A stretch of DNA of 64,000 nucleotides from Bacteroidota bacterium. Lineage in GTDB: Bacteria > Bacteroidota > Bacteroidia > Bacteroidales > F082. The notes beneath the pieces were generated by a model that was not told the DNA's origin, did no database searches, and worked only from the letters and a program-made list of their open reading frames with translations. A program made the translations under genes and the position numbers. The stretch is from contig JAERTD010000026.1 of NCBI GenBank assembly GCA_016845175.1, forward strand, positions 1-64,000, written 5' to 3'. Below, piece by piece: positions 32,073-41,860 of the stretch (the stretch's first letter is position 1; each line of letters opens with the position of its first letter).

Positions 32073-34424
32073 ATGAAGAAAATTTCCATTTGTTTGCTGT
32101 TCTCAGTCATCATATTGATCAGTGGTACTGTTGCTGCCCAACAGGCAAAAGCTGGTTTTATTAAAGGAAGGGTCATCGATGCTGAGGGCAAGGCCATCCC
32201 CTGGGTGCAAATTGTTGATGCCAAAACAGCCTCGGGTGCAACGACCGACCTGGAGGGCCGTTATCTTTTAAAGGTCACCCAAAACCAATATGTAGATTTG
32301 ATATTTGAACATCTTACTTATCAGCGGTACTCAACTAGCATTGAGGTATCAGACAGTGTTACAACAATTCCTGATGTTGTTCTTATGCATAATAACCAAT
32401 CCCTGGGTGAAGTGGAAATTATTGCGGTTTCCATAAAGGAAAACCCACTGAACAGTTATACCATCGACAAGGAACAAATAGAGGAGAGAAATATTAATGA
32501 TCCGGGAAACTTGATGAGCTTGATTCCCAATGTGGCTACTGTTAAAAAGAGTCCCAATGTTGGAGATCCTGTGGTCAGAGGCTTAAAGTATAGTCAATTG
32601 AATGTGCAACTGAATGCGGCAGCTAAAATTGAGGGTGCCTGCCCCAATCGTATGGATCCGGTGACGGCTCACATCGACCCTGACGATATCAGGAACATCA
32701 GAATTTATAAAGGACCTTATGCATTGAAATATGGTGTGAATTTTGGTGGGATTATTAAAATACAAACCTTTCAGCCTGAGTTTACAAAGACATATAAATC
32801 ACACCTAAGGCTGATCACTGGTATGCAATCCAATCATGAAGGATTGAGAGGTGGGCTGAAGATCAGTGGCAGCAATTCATGGCTTTCCTACCAGCTTACC
32901 GGAAATTATAAGAAGTATGGTGATTATAAGGCAGGCAACGGAGATGTGATACAAGCCGGGATGGAAAAACAAAATATGGGCGTGGCTTTAGGTTTCAAGG
33001 CTCATGAGAAACATATTGTTAGTGTGTATTACGACCAATCCAACGGCAAAAACATAGATTTTCCGGCACTACCCATGGATGAACGCAACGATCTCACACG
33101 TATTGCCGGTCTGAATTATATCATCACTAATATCACACCAACCTTGACTCAACTCAAGGCCAGGGCCTGGTATACGGATGTGGATCATGAGATGGACAAT
33201 AAAAACCGGCCCTTTTCTGATACTGTAGTTGCTGTCTCCAAATTAAATACACACAATACAGGGGCAAAATTGGGAGCATTATTAAAAGTAGGTAAGCTGA
33301 ATTTCGATGTCGGGGCGGATTATGAGTCGGTATTTAAAACGGGGGATAGAAATAAGAACCTGATTATGCAACCCATGCTGCCGGTGATTAGCGAATCCTT
33401 ATGGGACAATGCCAGGATTAATAATTTGGGCATTCATGTGGAAGCCATTATCCCTTCAAGAAAAGCAGACTGGGTGCTTGCAGCTCGTGTGGATGTGAAC
33501 CAGGCTGAATCCGATCCCATATTCCAATACAAAACTTCTGACGGAAAGGTGATGGAAACAGATACCAAATCTCAGTTCACAAATTTTAGTTATTCGGCAT
33601 CTATGGTCTATCATCTGAACGACAAGAATGACCTTTTCGTGAGCCTTGGTTCGGGAACCAGAAGTCCTGATATGACTGAGCGTTTCGTGAGTTTGCTTCC
33701 CATTGCCTACGACAACTTCGATTACCTGGGTAACCCAAAACTTAAACCTGAAACCAATACAGAATTTGATTTGGGATACAGACTCAAGCAGTCGCGATGG
33801 ATGAGCCTTGAGGCCAATGTGTTCTTTTCATACCTGACTAACACTATTGTGGGAACCATGGAGAATCTGCCACCAAATATCAACCCGCGGACGAAAGGTG
33901 TTTTTGGAGTAAAACGCTTCGAAAACTCAAGTCCGGTCTACCTCACTGGATTTGAATTGTCTTTGGCTTCTCCTGCACACTACAATCTTCAAGTGCTTCT
34001 CAATGCTTCCTACACTTATGGGATGGCACCAGAATCCTTTGAGTATGTGATTAAAAACAATAGTGTTGATGAGGTGTTGGAAATCCAAAATGATGCCCTA
34101 GCTGAAATACCACCATTGGAAATGAATATGAAGGTGTCTTATAAGTTTTTACAGCAACGACTGGAACCCTCTCTCAGCCTGAGGGTGGTTGCAGCCCAAC
34201 ATCATATCTCCAAATCCTATGTGGAACAGGAAACTCCTGGCTTCGCTCTCCTGAACATGGGATTGAAGTATCTGTATAACAGCAATCTATCGGTTTATGC
34301 TGGGATTAATAATTTGTTTGATCAATTGTATTATGAGCATTTGAACAGGCGCATCCTGGGTTCCAAAAGCCCATTGTATGAGCCGGGCAGATTGTTTTAT
34401 GTGAATGTAATTATAAAATTTTAG
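32073..34424 (+). CDS. TonB-dependent receptor, copper type (OprC/NosA-like)
   Basis: A signal peptide (to about VAAQQ, residue 24) precedes a carboxypeptidase-D-like regulatory domain (about 29-110), a plug (about 115-235) and a beta-barrel ending in Phe (VNVIIKF). The plug holds GACPNRMDPVTAHI, the Cys/Met motif that recalls the CxxRMDPPTxY copper site of OprC/NosA receptors. It would bring copper or a copper complex through the outer membrane using TonB energy. The three genes downstream (lipoprotein, MbnP, MbnH-like) support copper as the ligand. The fold is sure; the metal is inferred. Confidence 0.88.
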   Translation: MKKISICLLFSVIILISGTVAAQQAKAGFIKGRVIDAEGKAIPWVQIVDAKTASGATTDLEGRYLLKVTQNQYVDLIFEHLTYQRYSTSIEVSDSVTTIPDVVLMHNNQSLGEVEIIAVSIKENPLNSYTIDKEQIEERNINDPGNLMSLIPNVATVKKSPNVGDPVVRGLKYSQLNVQLNAAAKIEGACPNRMDPVTAHIDPDDIRNIRIYKGPYALKYGVNFGGIIKIQTFQPEFTKTYKSHLRLITGMQSNHEGLRGGLKISGSNSWLSYQLTGNYKKYGDYKAGNGDVIQAGMEKQNMGVALGFKAHEKHIVSVYYDQSNGKNIDFPALPMDERNDLTRIAGLNYIITNITPTLTQLKARAWYTDVDHEMDNKNRPFSDTVVAVSKLNTHNTGAKLGALLKVGKLNFDVGADYESVFKTGDRNKNLIMQPMLPVISESLWDNARINNLGIHVEAIIPSRKADWVLAARVDVNQAESDPIFQYKTSDGKVMETDTKSQFTNFSYSASMVYHLNDKNDLFVSLGSGTRSPDMTERFVSLLPIAYDNFDYLGNPKLKPETNTEFDLGYRLKQSRWMSLEANVFFSYLTNTIVGTMENLPPNINPRTKGVFGVKRFENSSPVYLTGFELSLASPAHYNLQVLLNASYTYGMAPESFEYVIKNNSVDEVLEIQNDALAEIPPLEMNMKVSYKFLQQRLEPSLSLRVVAAQHHISKSYVEQETPGFALLNMGLKYLYNSNLSVYAGINNLFDQLYYEHLNRRILGSKSPLYEPGRLFYVNVIIKF

Positions 34425-34431
34425 GAGGTGA
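34423..34431 (+). promoter_or_regulatory. Strong Shine-Dalgarno overlapping the receptor stop codon
   Basis: AGGAGGTGA starts inside the receptor stop codon and lies 5 nt before the ATG at 34437. A full anti-SD match is rare in Bacteroidota. It decides the start of the next gene and suggests coupled translation. Confidence 0.65.
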
Positions 34432-34436
34432 TGACC

Positions 34437-34796
34437 ATGAAAATATACCTATGGATCCCCATTTTTTTACTGGCTATTGTTGCTTGTAATACCACAGAAC
34501 AGAAAAAGGTAAGCTATCAAGGCACCAAGGCGATTTCGGCATATGATTTGTATTATACCGATGCGAATCAGCAGTTGCATGATATAGAAGTAGAGGCCAA
34601 GAGCGCACAGGATATATGGACCTTGGAATTTATGGCCGATCCGGGAGCAATTGTTTATCTTTCAGGGAAATATGAAGATGATCAATCGGCATTGAAATTG
34701 TTGATATTAATTGATGGAAAAGTATATAAACAAGCAGAAAACCAGGGTGATACGCTTAAGTTTTTAACCGTAAGCGGAAGTATTCCCTACGACTAA
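34437..34796 (+). CDS. Small lipoprotein of the copper locus
   Basis: This 119-residue protein has a lipoprotein signal (PIFLLAIVAC), then a beta-rich body with no known motif. It lacks His/Met/Cys clusters that would bind copper by themselves. It sits between the TonB receptor and MbnP with a strong Shine-Dalgarno, so it is a real part of the operon. I do not recognise the family; a surface partner of the receptor is the simplest guess. Confidence 0.75.
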   Translation: MKIYLWIPIFLLAIVACNTTEQKKVSYQGTKAISAYDLYYTDANQQLHDIEVEAKSAQDIWTLEFMADPGAIVYLSGKYEDDQSALKLLILIDGKVYKQAENQGDTLKFLTVSGSIPYD

Positions 34797-34803
34797 GTAA
34801 AAG

Positions 34804-35592
34804 ATGAGAAGGATTATAATTGCCGTATTGAGCATACTAATTATAGCTTCCTGTACAAAGGAAGACCATAAGGAAACCGATAAAACAGCCCGTTTAAGCC
34901 TTCGGTTTGATCATCTTAACCAGGGACAAAGCCTGCTTGTAGATTCCTTGATGTATATCAATGCTGCCAACAATTTATACCTGGTCAGCGAAATCCAGTA
35001 TTTTATTTCTGATGTTAGCCTGTATAAAAACGGTGAGACCCATCTGCTGGATTCCTGGAAGGATATACACTATGTAGATACCGATCTGCCCTATACCTGG
35101 GATTGGGAATTAAAAGATAGCATACCATCAGGAACTTATGATAGCCTGAGTGTGGTTTTTGGAATTAATGAAACCAAAAACCAATCCCTTATGTTTGTAA
35201 ACCCTCCGGAATCGCTCATGTTTTGGCCCGAATATCTGGGTGGAGGGTATCACTATCTGAAGTTAAACGGTAAGTGGAAGGATGAAGACGATGTATTACG
35301 ACCTTACAACTATCATCTGGGCATTGGTCAGTTGTATGATGAAACCGGTGGAGACCCCATAGGATTCGTACAAAACTACTTCACGGTAACGCTGGTCAAT
35401 GAAAGTTTTGAATTTCCTGAAGCCGGAATATTAAAGCTTAAGGTAGATATGGATGTAGATCAATGGTTTGTAAATCCTGAAATTTTCGATTTTAACCAAT
35501 GGGGTGGTGATATCATGCAAAAACAGGATGCCATGGCCATGGCTGTAAACAATGGGAGTACGGTATTTAATGCCCATTGGGTGTCTGACTAA
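34804..35592 (+). CDS. mbnP: MbnP-family copper-binding lipoprotein
   Basis: A lipoprotein signal (LSILIIASC) is followed by an Ig-like fold with family features: SLRFDHLNQGQSL near the start, LYLVSEIQYFISDVSL, and FWPEYLGGGYHYLKLNG in the middle. In characterised MbnP proteins a Trp is oxidised to kynurenine by the partner MbnH, which creates a Cu(I) site. Candidate Trps are in YTWDWELKD and MFWPEYL; which one is used cannot be read here. The MbnH-like gene starts 1 bp after its stop. Confidence 0.87.
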   Translation: MRRIIIAVLSILIIASCTKEDHKETDKTARLSLRFDHLNQGQSLLVDSLMYINAANNLYLVSEIQYFISDVSLYKNGETHLLDSWKDIHYVDTDLPYTWDWELKDSIPSGTYDSLSVVFGINETKNQSLMFVNPPESLMFWPEYLGGGYHYLKLNGKWKDEDDVLRPYNYHLGIGQLYDETGGDPIGFVQNYFTVTLVNESFEFPEAGILKLKVDMDVDQWFVNPEIFDFNQWGGDIMQKQDAMAMAVNNGSTVFNAHWVSD

Positions 35593-35593
35593 T

Positions 35594-36763
35594 ATGAGAT
35601 ATAAGCATCGGAAATATATGACCCTTTTTCTGGCTTTGCTGGGCATTGCTCTATTGCTGGCTTCCTGCCAGTCCAAGGATGATGTGCCTGTTCACCAGCC
35701 TACCGCTTATACCATAGAAATACCCTTTGGCTTCCCGACTGAACTGAATATCCCTGATGATAATCCAATGACTGTAGAAGGTGTAACACTAGGACGTTAC
35801 CTCTTCTATGACGGACGTTTGTCGGGAAGAACTCATGCAGATTCTTTGATGAGCTGCTACAGTTGCCACCGGCAGGAAAGAAGCTTTGAGGCTGGCATCG
35901 ACCACCCTGATTTTCCCGGTGGCTATCCCCATGGTCTTAGTGGAAAACATACCCATCATGTGATGTTGCCACTAATAAATCTTGTGTGGAATCACAGTGG
36001 GTATGGATGGAATGGCTCAGTTTATAAGGATAATGTGAATGCTGAATACAGGAATATTGAAGATATTGTCAGGATGGCAGTTATGGCTGAAGATGAAATG
36101 TTTGGGGATACCTCCAGAGTGGTCGCTTTATTTAACCAGCTACCAGCTTACAAACAATTGTTTCAGGATGCATTTGGTAATCCGGAGGTCAGTTTCAGAA
36201 ATATTGAAAGGGCCATTGCACAGTTCGTAAGAACTCTGGTGTCAGCCAATTCACGTTTCGACAAATACATCAGGGGTGAGTTGCAGCTTACGCAACAAGA
36301 ACTAAATGGCTACGTATTATTCACCACTGAAGAAGGCGCCGATTGTTTTCACTGTCATGGTGGTTATGGCAATCCTCTTTTTACCACCCATTTATTCTAC
36401 AACAATGCCAAAGACAGCATTTTTGATGATCCGAAGGATCGCTTTGCCATAAGTGCTGACCCCATGGATCACGGAGCCTATAAGGCTACCACTTTGAGAA
36501 ACATAGAAGTTCAGGCGCCTTTCATGCATGATGGTCGTTTTAAAACTCTGGAGGAGGTCATAATCTTTTACTCTGTCGATTTGGTTCAAAGCAATTCTGT
36601 GGACCCTCTTATGCATCATATCCATACGGGTGGAGTCAGGCTCACTGAGCAGGAAATGTCTGATCTTCTGGCATTTATCCGATGTCTTAGAGATGATGAA
36701 TTTATGACCAATGAAGCTTTTTCCAGACCCCAGGTGTTGCCTGATTCGGATACTTCTTACTAG
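35594..36763 (+). CDS. mbnH: MbnH-like diheme peroxidase/MauG-family lipoprotein
   Basis: This lipoprotein (LLLASC) has two c-type heme sites, CYSCH (Cys88, Cys91, His92) and CFHCH (Cys251, Cys254, His255), and a late FMHDGRFKTLEE stretch typical of diheme peroxidases. Bacterial cytochrome c peroxidases reduce peroxide, while MauG and MbnH relatives oxidise a partner protein. The tight pairing with MbnP favours the MbnH role. ATG at 35594 is used because it follows the MbnP stop directly. The stop abuts the stop of the convergent kinase gene. Confidence 0.87.
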   Translation: MRYKHRKYMTLFLALLGIALLLASCQSKDDVPVHQPTAYTIEIPFGFPTELNIPDDNPMTVEGVTLGRYLFYDGRLSGRTHADSLMSCYSCHRQERSFEAGIDHPDFPGGYPHGLSGKHTHHVMLPLINLVWNHSGYGWNGSVYKDNVNAEYRNIEDIVRMAVMAEDEMFGDTSRVVALFNQLPAYKQLFQDAFGNPEVSFRNIERAIAQFVRTLVSANSRFDKYIRGELQLTQQELNGYVLFTTEEGADCFHCHGGYGNPLFTTHLFYNNAKDSIFDDPKDRFAISADPMDHGAYKATTLRNIEVQAPFMHDGRFKTLEEVIIFYSVDLVQSNSVDPLMHHIHTGGVRLTEQEMSDLLAFIRCLRDDEFMTNEAFSRPQVLPDSDTSY

Positions 36764-38110
36764 CTAATTTTTTGGAATTTTTTCGTAATGCTTGTGGCTG
36801 GCTAGTGTCTTGTTGCGGCTGGGTTTTGCCTTTTTATAGGGTATGCTGAAAAAGAAAGTGGTGCCATTTTGGTCACTAGTTTTAAAATGTATGTCCCCTG
36901 ACATATTTTCGATGATGGCTTTCGATATACATAATCCCAAACCAGTGCCCCCGTAGTGGTTCTGCTGCGCATTTTGTCCCTGTCGGAAGCGATTGAATAT
37001 TTCCTTGGAAATGGATTGATGAATACCAATGCCACTATCCTGAAAAAAGAAATTGATCCTCCCATTTCCGATACCATATCCAAATACAATCTGCCCCTTT
37101 TCCGTGAATTTAATGGCATTGTCCAGTAGAAAATCCACCACTTGTCCAAGCCTGAAGGGGTCTGCTTCTATCACAGCAAATTGGTCTTCTAATTCCTTCT
37201 GAAGTATCAATCTCAAACCTTTGGAGTGGGTGCGGTGCAATACCTGATTGTGTTTTTCTTCCAGCAGATGGTTGATGTTAAAAGCTTGTTCATTAATTTT
37301 CATCAATCCGGCTTCGATGGTGGACATATCAATGATATTATCCAAAATTGAGAGCAACTGATTGCCTGATTTTGCAATGAGATTTACATATGACCTTCTT
37401 TCATCTTCTGTAATATTGGGTAGCAGCAATAATTGAGAAAACCCCAGAATGGAATTCATGGGTGTTCGTACTTCATGTGACATATTGGAGAGAAATGCTG
37501 ATTTTAGTTTGTCACTTTCTTCAGCTTTTTCTTTGGCAATGACCAGGTCTTTCTTGGTTTGTACTTGTTCGGTTATATCATGCCACAAAACATGTAATAA
37601 AGGTTTGTTTTGAATGGAAATAACGGTCAAGGAAACTTCAACAACAAACAGTGCTCCGTTGCCATCCTTATGAGTCCATTCGAAGTGGTGAAAACCTTTT
37701 TTATGGGCCAAAGCGATCATTTTTTCTGCCTTTTTTTCGGAAAGTTGACCGTCAGCCTGAAATTTTGGTGAGATCACAGAGGGATGGGAACCAATAAAGG
37801 AGTCTTTTTGCTCAATTCTAAGAATGCGTAAGGCTGAATGATTACAATTGATGAAGGTGTTCTCTGCACCTATAATCAGGATGGGATCTATGGATTTCTC
37901 AAACAGGGTCCTGTATTTTAGTTCGCTTTCTTCCAACAACTGGAAGGCATCTCTTAGTCTTGCGGTGTCCTTTCTTTTGGCAAACAGGTAAATAAATAAT
38001 GACATCATCACTGCCAATAGAATAACAACTATTAAAGGAGTCATCCAGGCAGATGTCAGGACTGACTTGATATCCAATAAAACGATATGTAACAAATGAA
38101 GGCTTAACAT
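36764..38110 (-). CDS. Membrane PAS-domain sensor histidine kinase
   Basis: One N-terminal helix (about 23-45) anchors the kinase. A PAS domain (about 60-185) is followed by HisKA with His in FLSNMSHEVRTPMNS and an ATPase domain with DNAIKFTE, DSGIGIH and GGTGLGLCIS. It autophosphorylates on His and would pass the phosphate to an unlinked response regulator, as no receiver domain or regulator gene adjoins it. The signal is unknown. A hybrid kinase lies upstream on the same strand. Confidence 0.9.
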   Translation of the reverse strand: MLSLHLLHIVLLDIKSVLTSAWMTPLIVVILLAVMMSLFIYLFAKRKDTARLRDAFQLLEESELKYRTLFEKSIDPILIIGAENTFINCNHSALRILRIEQKDSFIGSHPSVISPKFQADGQLSEKKAEKMIALAHKKGFHHFEWTHKDGNGALFVVEVSLTVISIQNKPLLHVLWHDITEQVQTKKDLVIAKEKAEESDKLKSAFLSNMSHEVRTPMNSILGFSQLLLLPNITEDERRSYVNLIAKSGNQLLSILDNIIDMSTIEAGLMKINEQAFNINHLLEEKHNQVLHRTHSKGLRLILQKELEDQFAVIEADPFRLGQVVDFLLDNAIKFTEKGQIVFGYGIGNGRINFFFQDSGIGIHQSISKEIFNRFRQGQNAQQNHYGGTGLGLCISKAIIENMSGDIHFKTSDQNGTTFFFSIPYKKAKPSRNKTLASHKHYEKIPKN

Positions 38111-38176
38111 ATTATTCCTCCATATTGCATAGGGTAATCTTCATTACCACAAGCCGGTATTGTGCTCATTTTCTGA

Positions 38177-38203
38177 ATTAATAAATTCCCACTATTTATT
38201 AAT
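38177..38203. repeat. Perfect 10-bp inverted repeat between the two kinase genes
   Basis: ATTAATAAAT (38177-38186) and ATTTATTAAT (38194-38203) pair exactly around a 7-nt loop. It sits about 70 bp upstream of the 448-residue kinase start. It could be a regulator site; without a T-run it is not a typical terminator. Confidence 0.5.
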
Positions 38204-38361
38204 CCTGCTTAATCAGTTGGTTGAGTGCCTTGTAGCTTTGGCTGCGAAAGCTTTGTAAATATAGGCAAAAATCTGGAAAGCAGGGTTTTGCCTGGTAAGG
38301 AGCGGATTTAAGGAAATGTTTTGGATCAAGCCATTCAATATTTCATGGCCCGATGAGCCAC

Positions 38362-41300
38362 CTAAGCTTGCTTATCGTCCAGAAACACAGCCACTTTTTC
38401 CATCAGCATTTCTCTGTTGATGGGTTTGGCTATATAATCATCGCAACCAGCGGCCATGGCTAGCTTGCTGTCGTGTACAAGGGCATAAGCCGTTTGGGCA
38501 ATAATGGGTATTTCAGGGGCAAAGCTTTTGATGGATTTCGTGGCCTCATAGCCATCCATGATAGGCATTTTAATATCCATGAGTACCAGGTCGATCCGTT
38601 GCATTTGTTTGCAGATGCCAACGGCTTCCTGTCCGTTTTTGGCTCTCAGAATGGTGGCTCCTGTTTCAGAAAAAAGCAGTTTGAGGTATTTAAAATTAGC
38701 TTCTTCGTCCTCCGCGATCAAAACATATTTTTTGGAGTAATCCTTCTTAGGAGCCTCTTCATTTACTTCATCATTTAGGCTGCTCAATGGTTTAAAGGGT
38801 ATGGTGAAATAGAAAGTGGAGCCTGATTCCTTTTCTGACTCTATGGTTATCTGACCACCCATCTTTTCTATATAAGCCTTGGAGATGGCCAGTCCCAAAC
38901 CTGTGCCTCCAGTGAGGTTTTCCACGTCAATTTCTGCCTGTCGGAAACGCTCAAAAATGACATCCTGATTTTGCTTGCTGATACCTATGCCAGAATCACT
39001 TATTTGGAATTCCAGAAAGTCACCTGCAAGCTTACATCCCACCTCCACATTGCCTTTCTCTGTGAATTTTATGGCATTATCGATCATATTGTTCAATACC
39101 TGACGCAGTTTCTTTTCATCTGTAATCACACGATCAGATTTGGCGGATAGTTTATTCGCACATGAAAGGCTCAGACCCTTTTTCTCAGCTTGAAACTGAT
39201 GTTGGGTTATGGTGGATTCGAGAAGGTCGTTGATGGAAGTTTCAGCCTCGAATAATACAATTAATCCCGTTTCGATTCTTGAGATATTGATAATATCATC
39301 AATGGTTGACAAAAGGTAATTGCTGCAATTGTCAATGGTATCGATATAGGTGCGCATTTCATCAGGACTCAGGTCATCAGATTTCAGCAATTGGGAGAAG
39401 CCAATGATCCCATTCATGGGTGTCCTGATTTCATGAGAGATATTGGCGAGGAAGGCCGATTTTAGTTTATCGCTTTCTTCGGCTTTTTCCTTTGCCGTTA
39501 TCAGTTCCTGCTCAGCTTTTAGCTGCTCAGTGATATCGGTTACCGAGGTAACTGTAATTTCTTCTCCTTCAAATACCGACATACGCCCTCTGATTTCGCA
39601 GGGGAACATACTGCCGTCTTTTTTCAGAGCGTCGGCTCGGATAAATCCACTGTAACCTGATTCCATAAAGGCCACAAAAGCGACCCGACTGTTTTCAGAA
39701 ATCCAACTGGGTATTTCCTTCCCAATTGCTTCGTCATACTCATACCCAAACATGGTCTGTGCTGCCAGGTTCTGGCCAATACACTTCCCTTCCTTGGACA
39801 AGAATACGGCTTCAAAGGAGGCGTCAGACAAGGCACTGATCATGCGGTCTCTTTCCTGTAGTTTGATGGAAGCTTCCTTGCGTTCAGACAGGTTCTGAAT
39901 ATTGGCAATGAAAATAGCGGGGGTTTCATCTCTGGATAGTTGCAGGCGAACTTCGATGGGATACGTGCTGCCATCTTTGCGCTTGTGATTGGTTTCAAAG
40001 ACCAATTGGGTTCTTTCCTTTCGAATCAATGGTGCCAGTAATTGCTCAAATTCTTCGGGACTGTAATTGGTGATGTCGAGTGGTGTGAGGTGTACAATCT
40101 CCTCAGCCGTATAACCCAGGGTTTGTAGGGCACCTTTGGTTACCTGAATGAATTTGTAATCATCTGCACTGAAGAAATATATTTCATTGTACGAATCGGT
40201 TAGGATTTTATTGAATCTCAAGCTTAGTTTTTCAGCTTTCCTCTTCTCTGTAAGGTCAATCATAACCAATTGAACATTCCTGGTTTTCTCAAAAACAAAT
40301 ATGGATGAAACTACTTCGGTATAGCGTTGGTCACCACCTTTGGGTTGGATCTTCAGGATGAATCGTTCGCGTTGGGTTTTGGAATTCAACAGGTTTTTAA
40401 TCTTATACCTGAAGTATGGATGCTGCTCCGGATCAAAAAAGTCAAATACACTCTTGCCAATAATTTCTTTCCTGCCATTGGCATTCACAAAACGTACCAT
40501 CTCATGATTGGTGTTGATGATCTCGCCTTTTGGGTTGTGAATGGTCATGGGGATAGGTGAGGCATCAAACATTGACCAATACCTGTTGTCACTGGCAGAA
40601 ATCTTACGCTGGTAATCGGTTTCCCGTTTTACTTTCAGGTTTTGAACGGAAATATACCATGAAACAGCCACTAATAAACCCAGAAGAATACAGAAACCAA
40701 CCAACACCAGAATAACCCTGGTTTGGTAATCTTCTACTGCCTCACTGATATAATTATAATCTGATGAAATGATAATATTATCATCATAACCATTGAGTGA
40801 AAAAGGAAGCTTCACAATAAGCCGCTTCTGTTGGTCGGTTTTGTGGTATGCAGTGGCCGATTTTGAATGGTCTTCCAGAGAGCGCAACAATGCTTGTATG
40901 CCAGGCTCATAGATAGGTTTGTCCTTATGAGTACTGTCAAGAATTATGGGTTTCAAGGATTGTAATAATTCTTCTTCTGAGTTTCCAACAAAATGAATAT
41001 GATAGGATTTAGTTTCAAAAACTGTTGTAAACTGGCCGTAGATGGATTCTATTCTATTGACTATTTCCAATTGCCCCAACGGCAGTCCCTTCAGTTCTAT
41101 TTCCTTTGCAAGGCTGATACAACTACCTGAATGCAGGAATGGAGAGCTCCTTGGTGGTCGTTTTTCGGAGTGAAGAATTTTGTGTTCTAGTTTATCCTCA
41201 AGGTTGTGATATGCCAGGAATGTGACACCGGACCGAGTAGTAAATTTTAGACTGTCAAAGCTTCCGGGCAGGTGTACCATATGGAAAAACAGATCGTTGG

Positions 41301-41574
41301 TAAAGTCGGAATCTGACTGCTGATTAAATGTGTTGAACTGGTTTAACACCTCCTCGTTATTGGTCAAACTCTCCAGCTGGTTTTGCATAAGGTTAAAGTA
41401 ATCCGTATACATTTTCTGAAGTATGTCTGCAGCGAAATACAGATCAGTTTCTACTTCTTTCTGTAAGTCCTGTTGGTAAAGCATGATATTCCAACGACTA
41501 AAAAAGATAATGGAGAGAATAAAAGCAATGCCGAGAATAATATTAATAACTGTGGATTTGCTTGAAGTATTCAT
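38362..41574 (-). CDS. Hybrid sensor histidine kinase/response regulator with several PAS domains
   Basis: Order of parts: helix 1 (about 8-28), an extracytoplasmic sensor (about 30-275), helix 2 (about 282-305), three PAS modules (about 325-440, 445-570 and 575-690), HisKA (His in FLANISHEIRTPMNG), an ATPase domain (DNAIKFTE, DSGIGIS, GGTGLGLAIS) and a receiver domain (about 935-1065) whose phospho-Asp is in LVLMDIKMP. The kinase could feed its own receiver and then an unlinked histidine phosphotransfer protein. The ligand is unknown. It is separated by 252 bp from the next kinase gene. Confidence 0.92.
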   Translation of the reverse strand: MNTSSKSTVINIILGIAFILSIIFFSRWNIMLYQQDLQKEVETDLYFAADILQKMYTDYFNLMQNQLESLTNNEEVLNQFNTFNQQSDSDFTNDLFFHMVHLPGSFDSLKFTTRSGVTFLAYHNLEDKLEHKILHSEKRPPRSSPFLHSGSCISLAKEIELKGLPLGQLEIVNRIESIYGQFTTVFETKSYHIHFVGNSEEELLQSLKPIILDSTHKDKPIYEPGIQALLRSLEDHSKSATAYHKTDQQKRLIVKLPFSLNGYDDNIIISSDYNYISEAVEDYQTRVILVLVGFCILLGLLVAVSWYISVQNLKVKRETDYQRKISASDNRYWSMFDASPIPMTIHNPKGEIINTNHEMVRFVNANGRKEIIGKSVFDFFDPEQHPYFRYKIKNLLNSKTQRERFILKIQPKGGDQRYTEVVSSIFVFEKTRNVQLVMIDLTEKRKAEKLSLRFNKILTDSYNEIYFFSADDYKFIQVTKGALQTLGYTAEEIVHLTPLDITNYSPEEFEQLLAPLIRKERTQLVFETNHKRKDGSTYPIEVRLQLSRDETPAIFIANIQNLSERKEASIKLQERDRMISALSDASFEAVFLSKEGKCIGQNLAAQTMFGYEYDEAIGKEIPSWISENSRVAFVAFMESGYSGFIRADALKKDGSMFPCEIRGRMSVFEGEEITVTSVTDITEQLKAEQELITAKEKAEESDKLKSAFLANISHEIRTPMNGIIGFSQLLKSDDLSPDEMRTYIDTIDNCSNYLLSTIDDIINISRIETGLIVLFEAETSINDLLESTITQHQFQAEKKGLSLSCANKLSAKSDRVITDEKKLRQVLNNMIDNAIKFTEKGNVEVGCKLAGDFLEFQISDSGIGISKQNQDVIFERFRQAEIDVENLTGGTGLGLAISKAYIEKMGGQITIESEKESGSTFYFTIPFKPLSSLNDEVNEEAPKKDYSKKYVLIAEDEEANFKYLKLLFSETGATILRAKNGQEAVGICKQMQRIDLVLMDIKMPIMDGYEATKSIKSFAPEIPIIAQTAYALVHDSKLAMAAGCDDYIAKPINREMLMEKVAVFLDDKQA

Positions 41575-41860
41575 GGGTTTTGGTCAAATTTGCTGTTTGT
41601 CTTTTTACATTTCGCGATGAAAATAAATAACCTTTAAAGATAATATTATTATCCCATTTGACCATGATGTTCTCGGAAATAGCACTTAAAGCTTAGCTAG
41701 ACAGTAACTTACAGTATTTTAAACCTCTATTGCTATCTGTTTTACTCACTTCCTGGAATCACAGAGTTTAATGCTCCTGGAATTATGAAAAAACCATTTG
41801 CTGACAGCCGTGGAATTCCTAAGCATATGGTTGCCAGATTCTTTCAGTATGAACTGATCC

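Noticed and set aside
36758..36766. Abutting stop codons TAGCTA of two convergent genes as a special signal
   Set aside because: Short convergent gaps occur three times here (36764, 47796, 57019) and look like compact packing.
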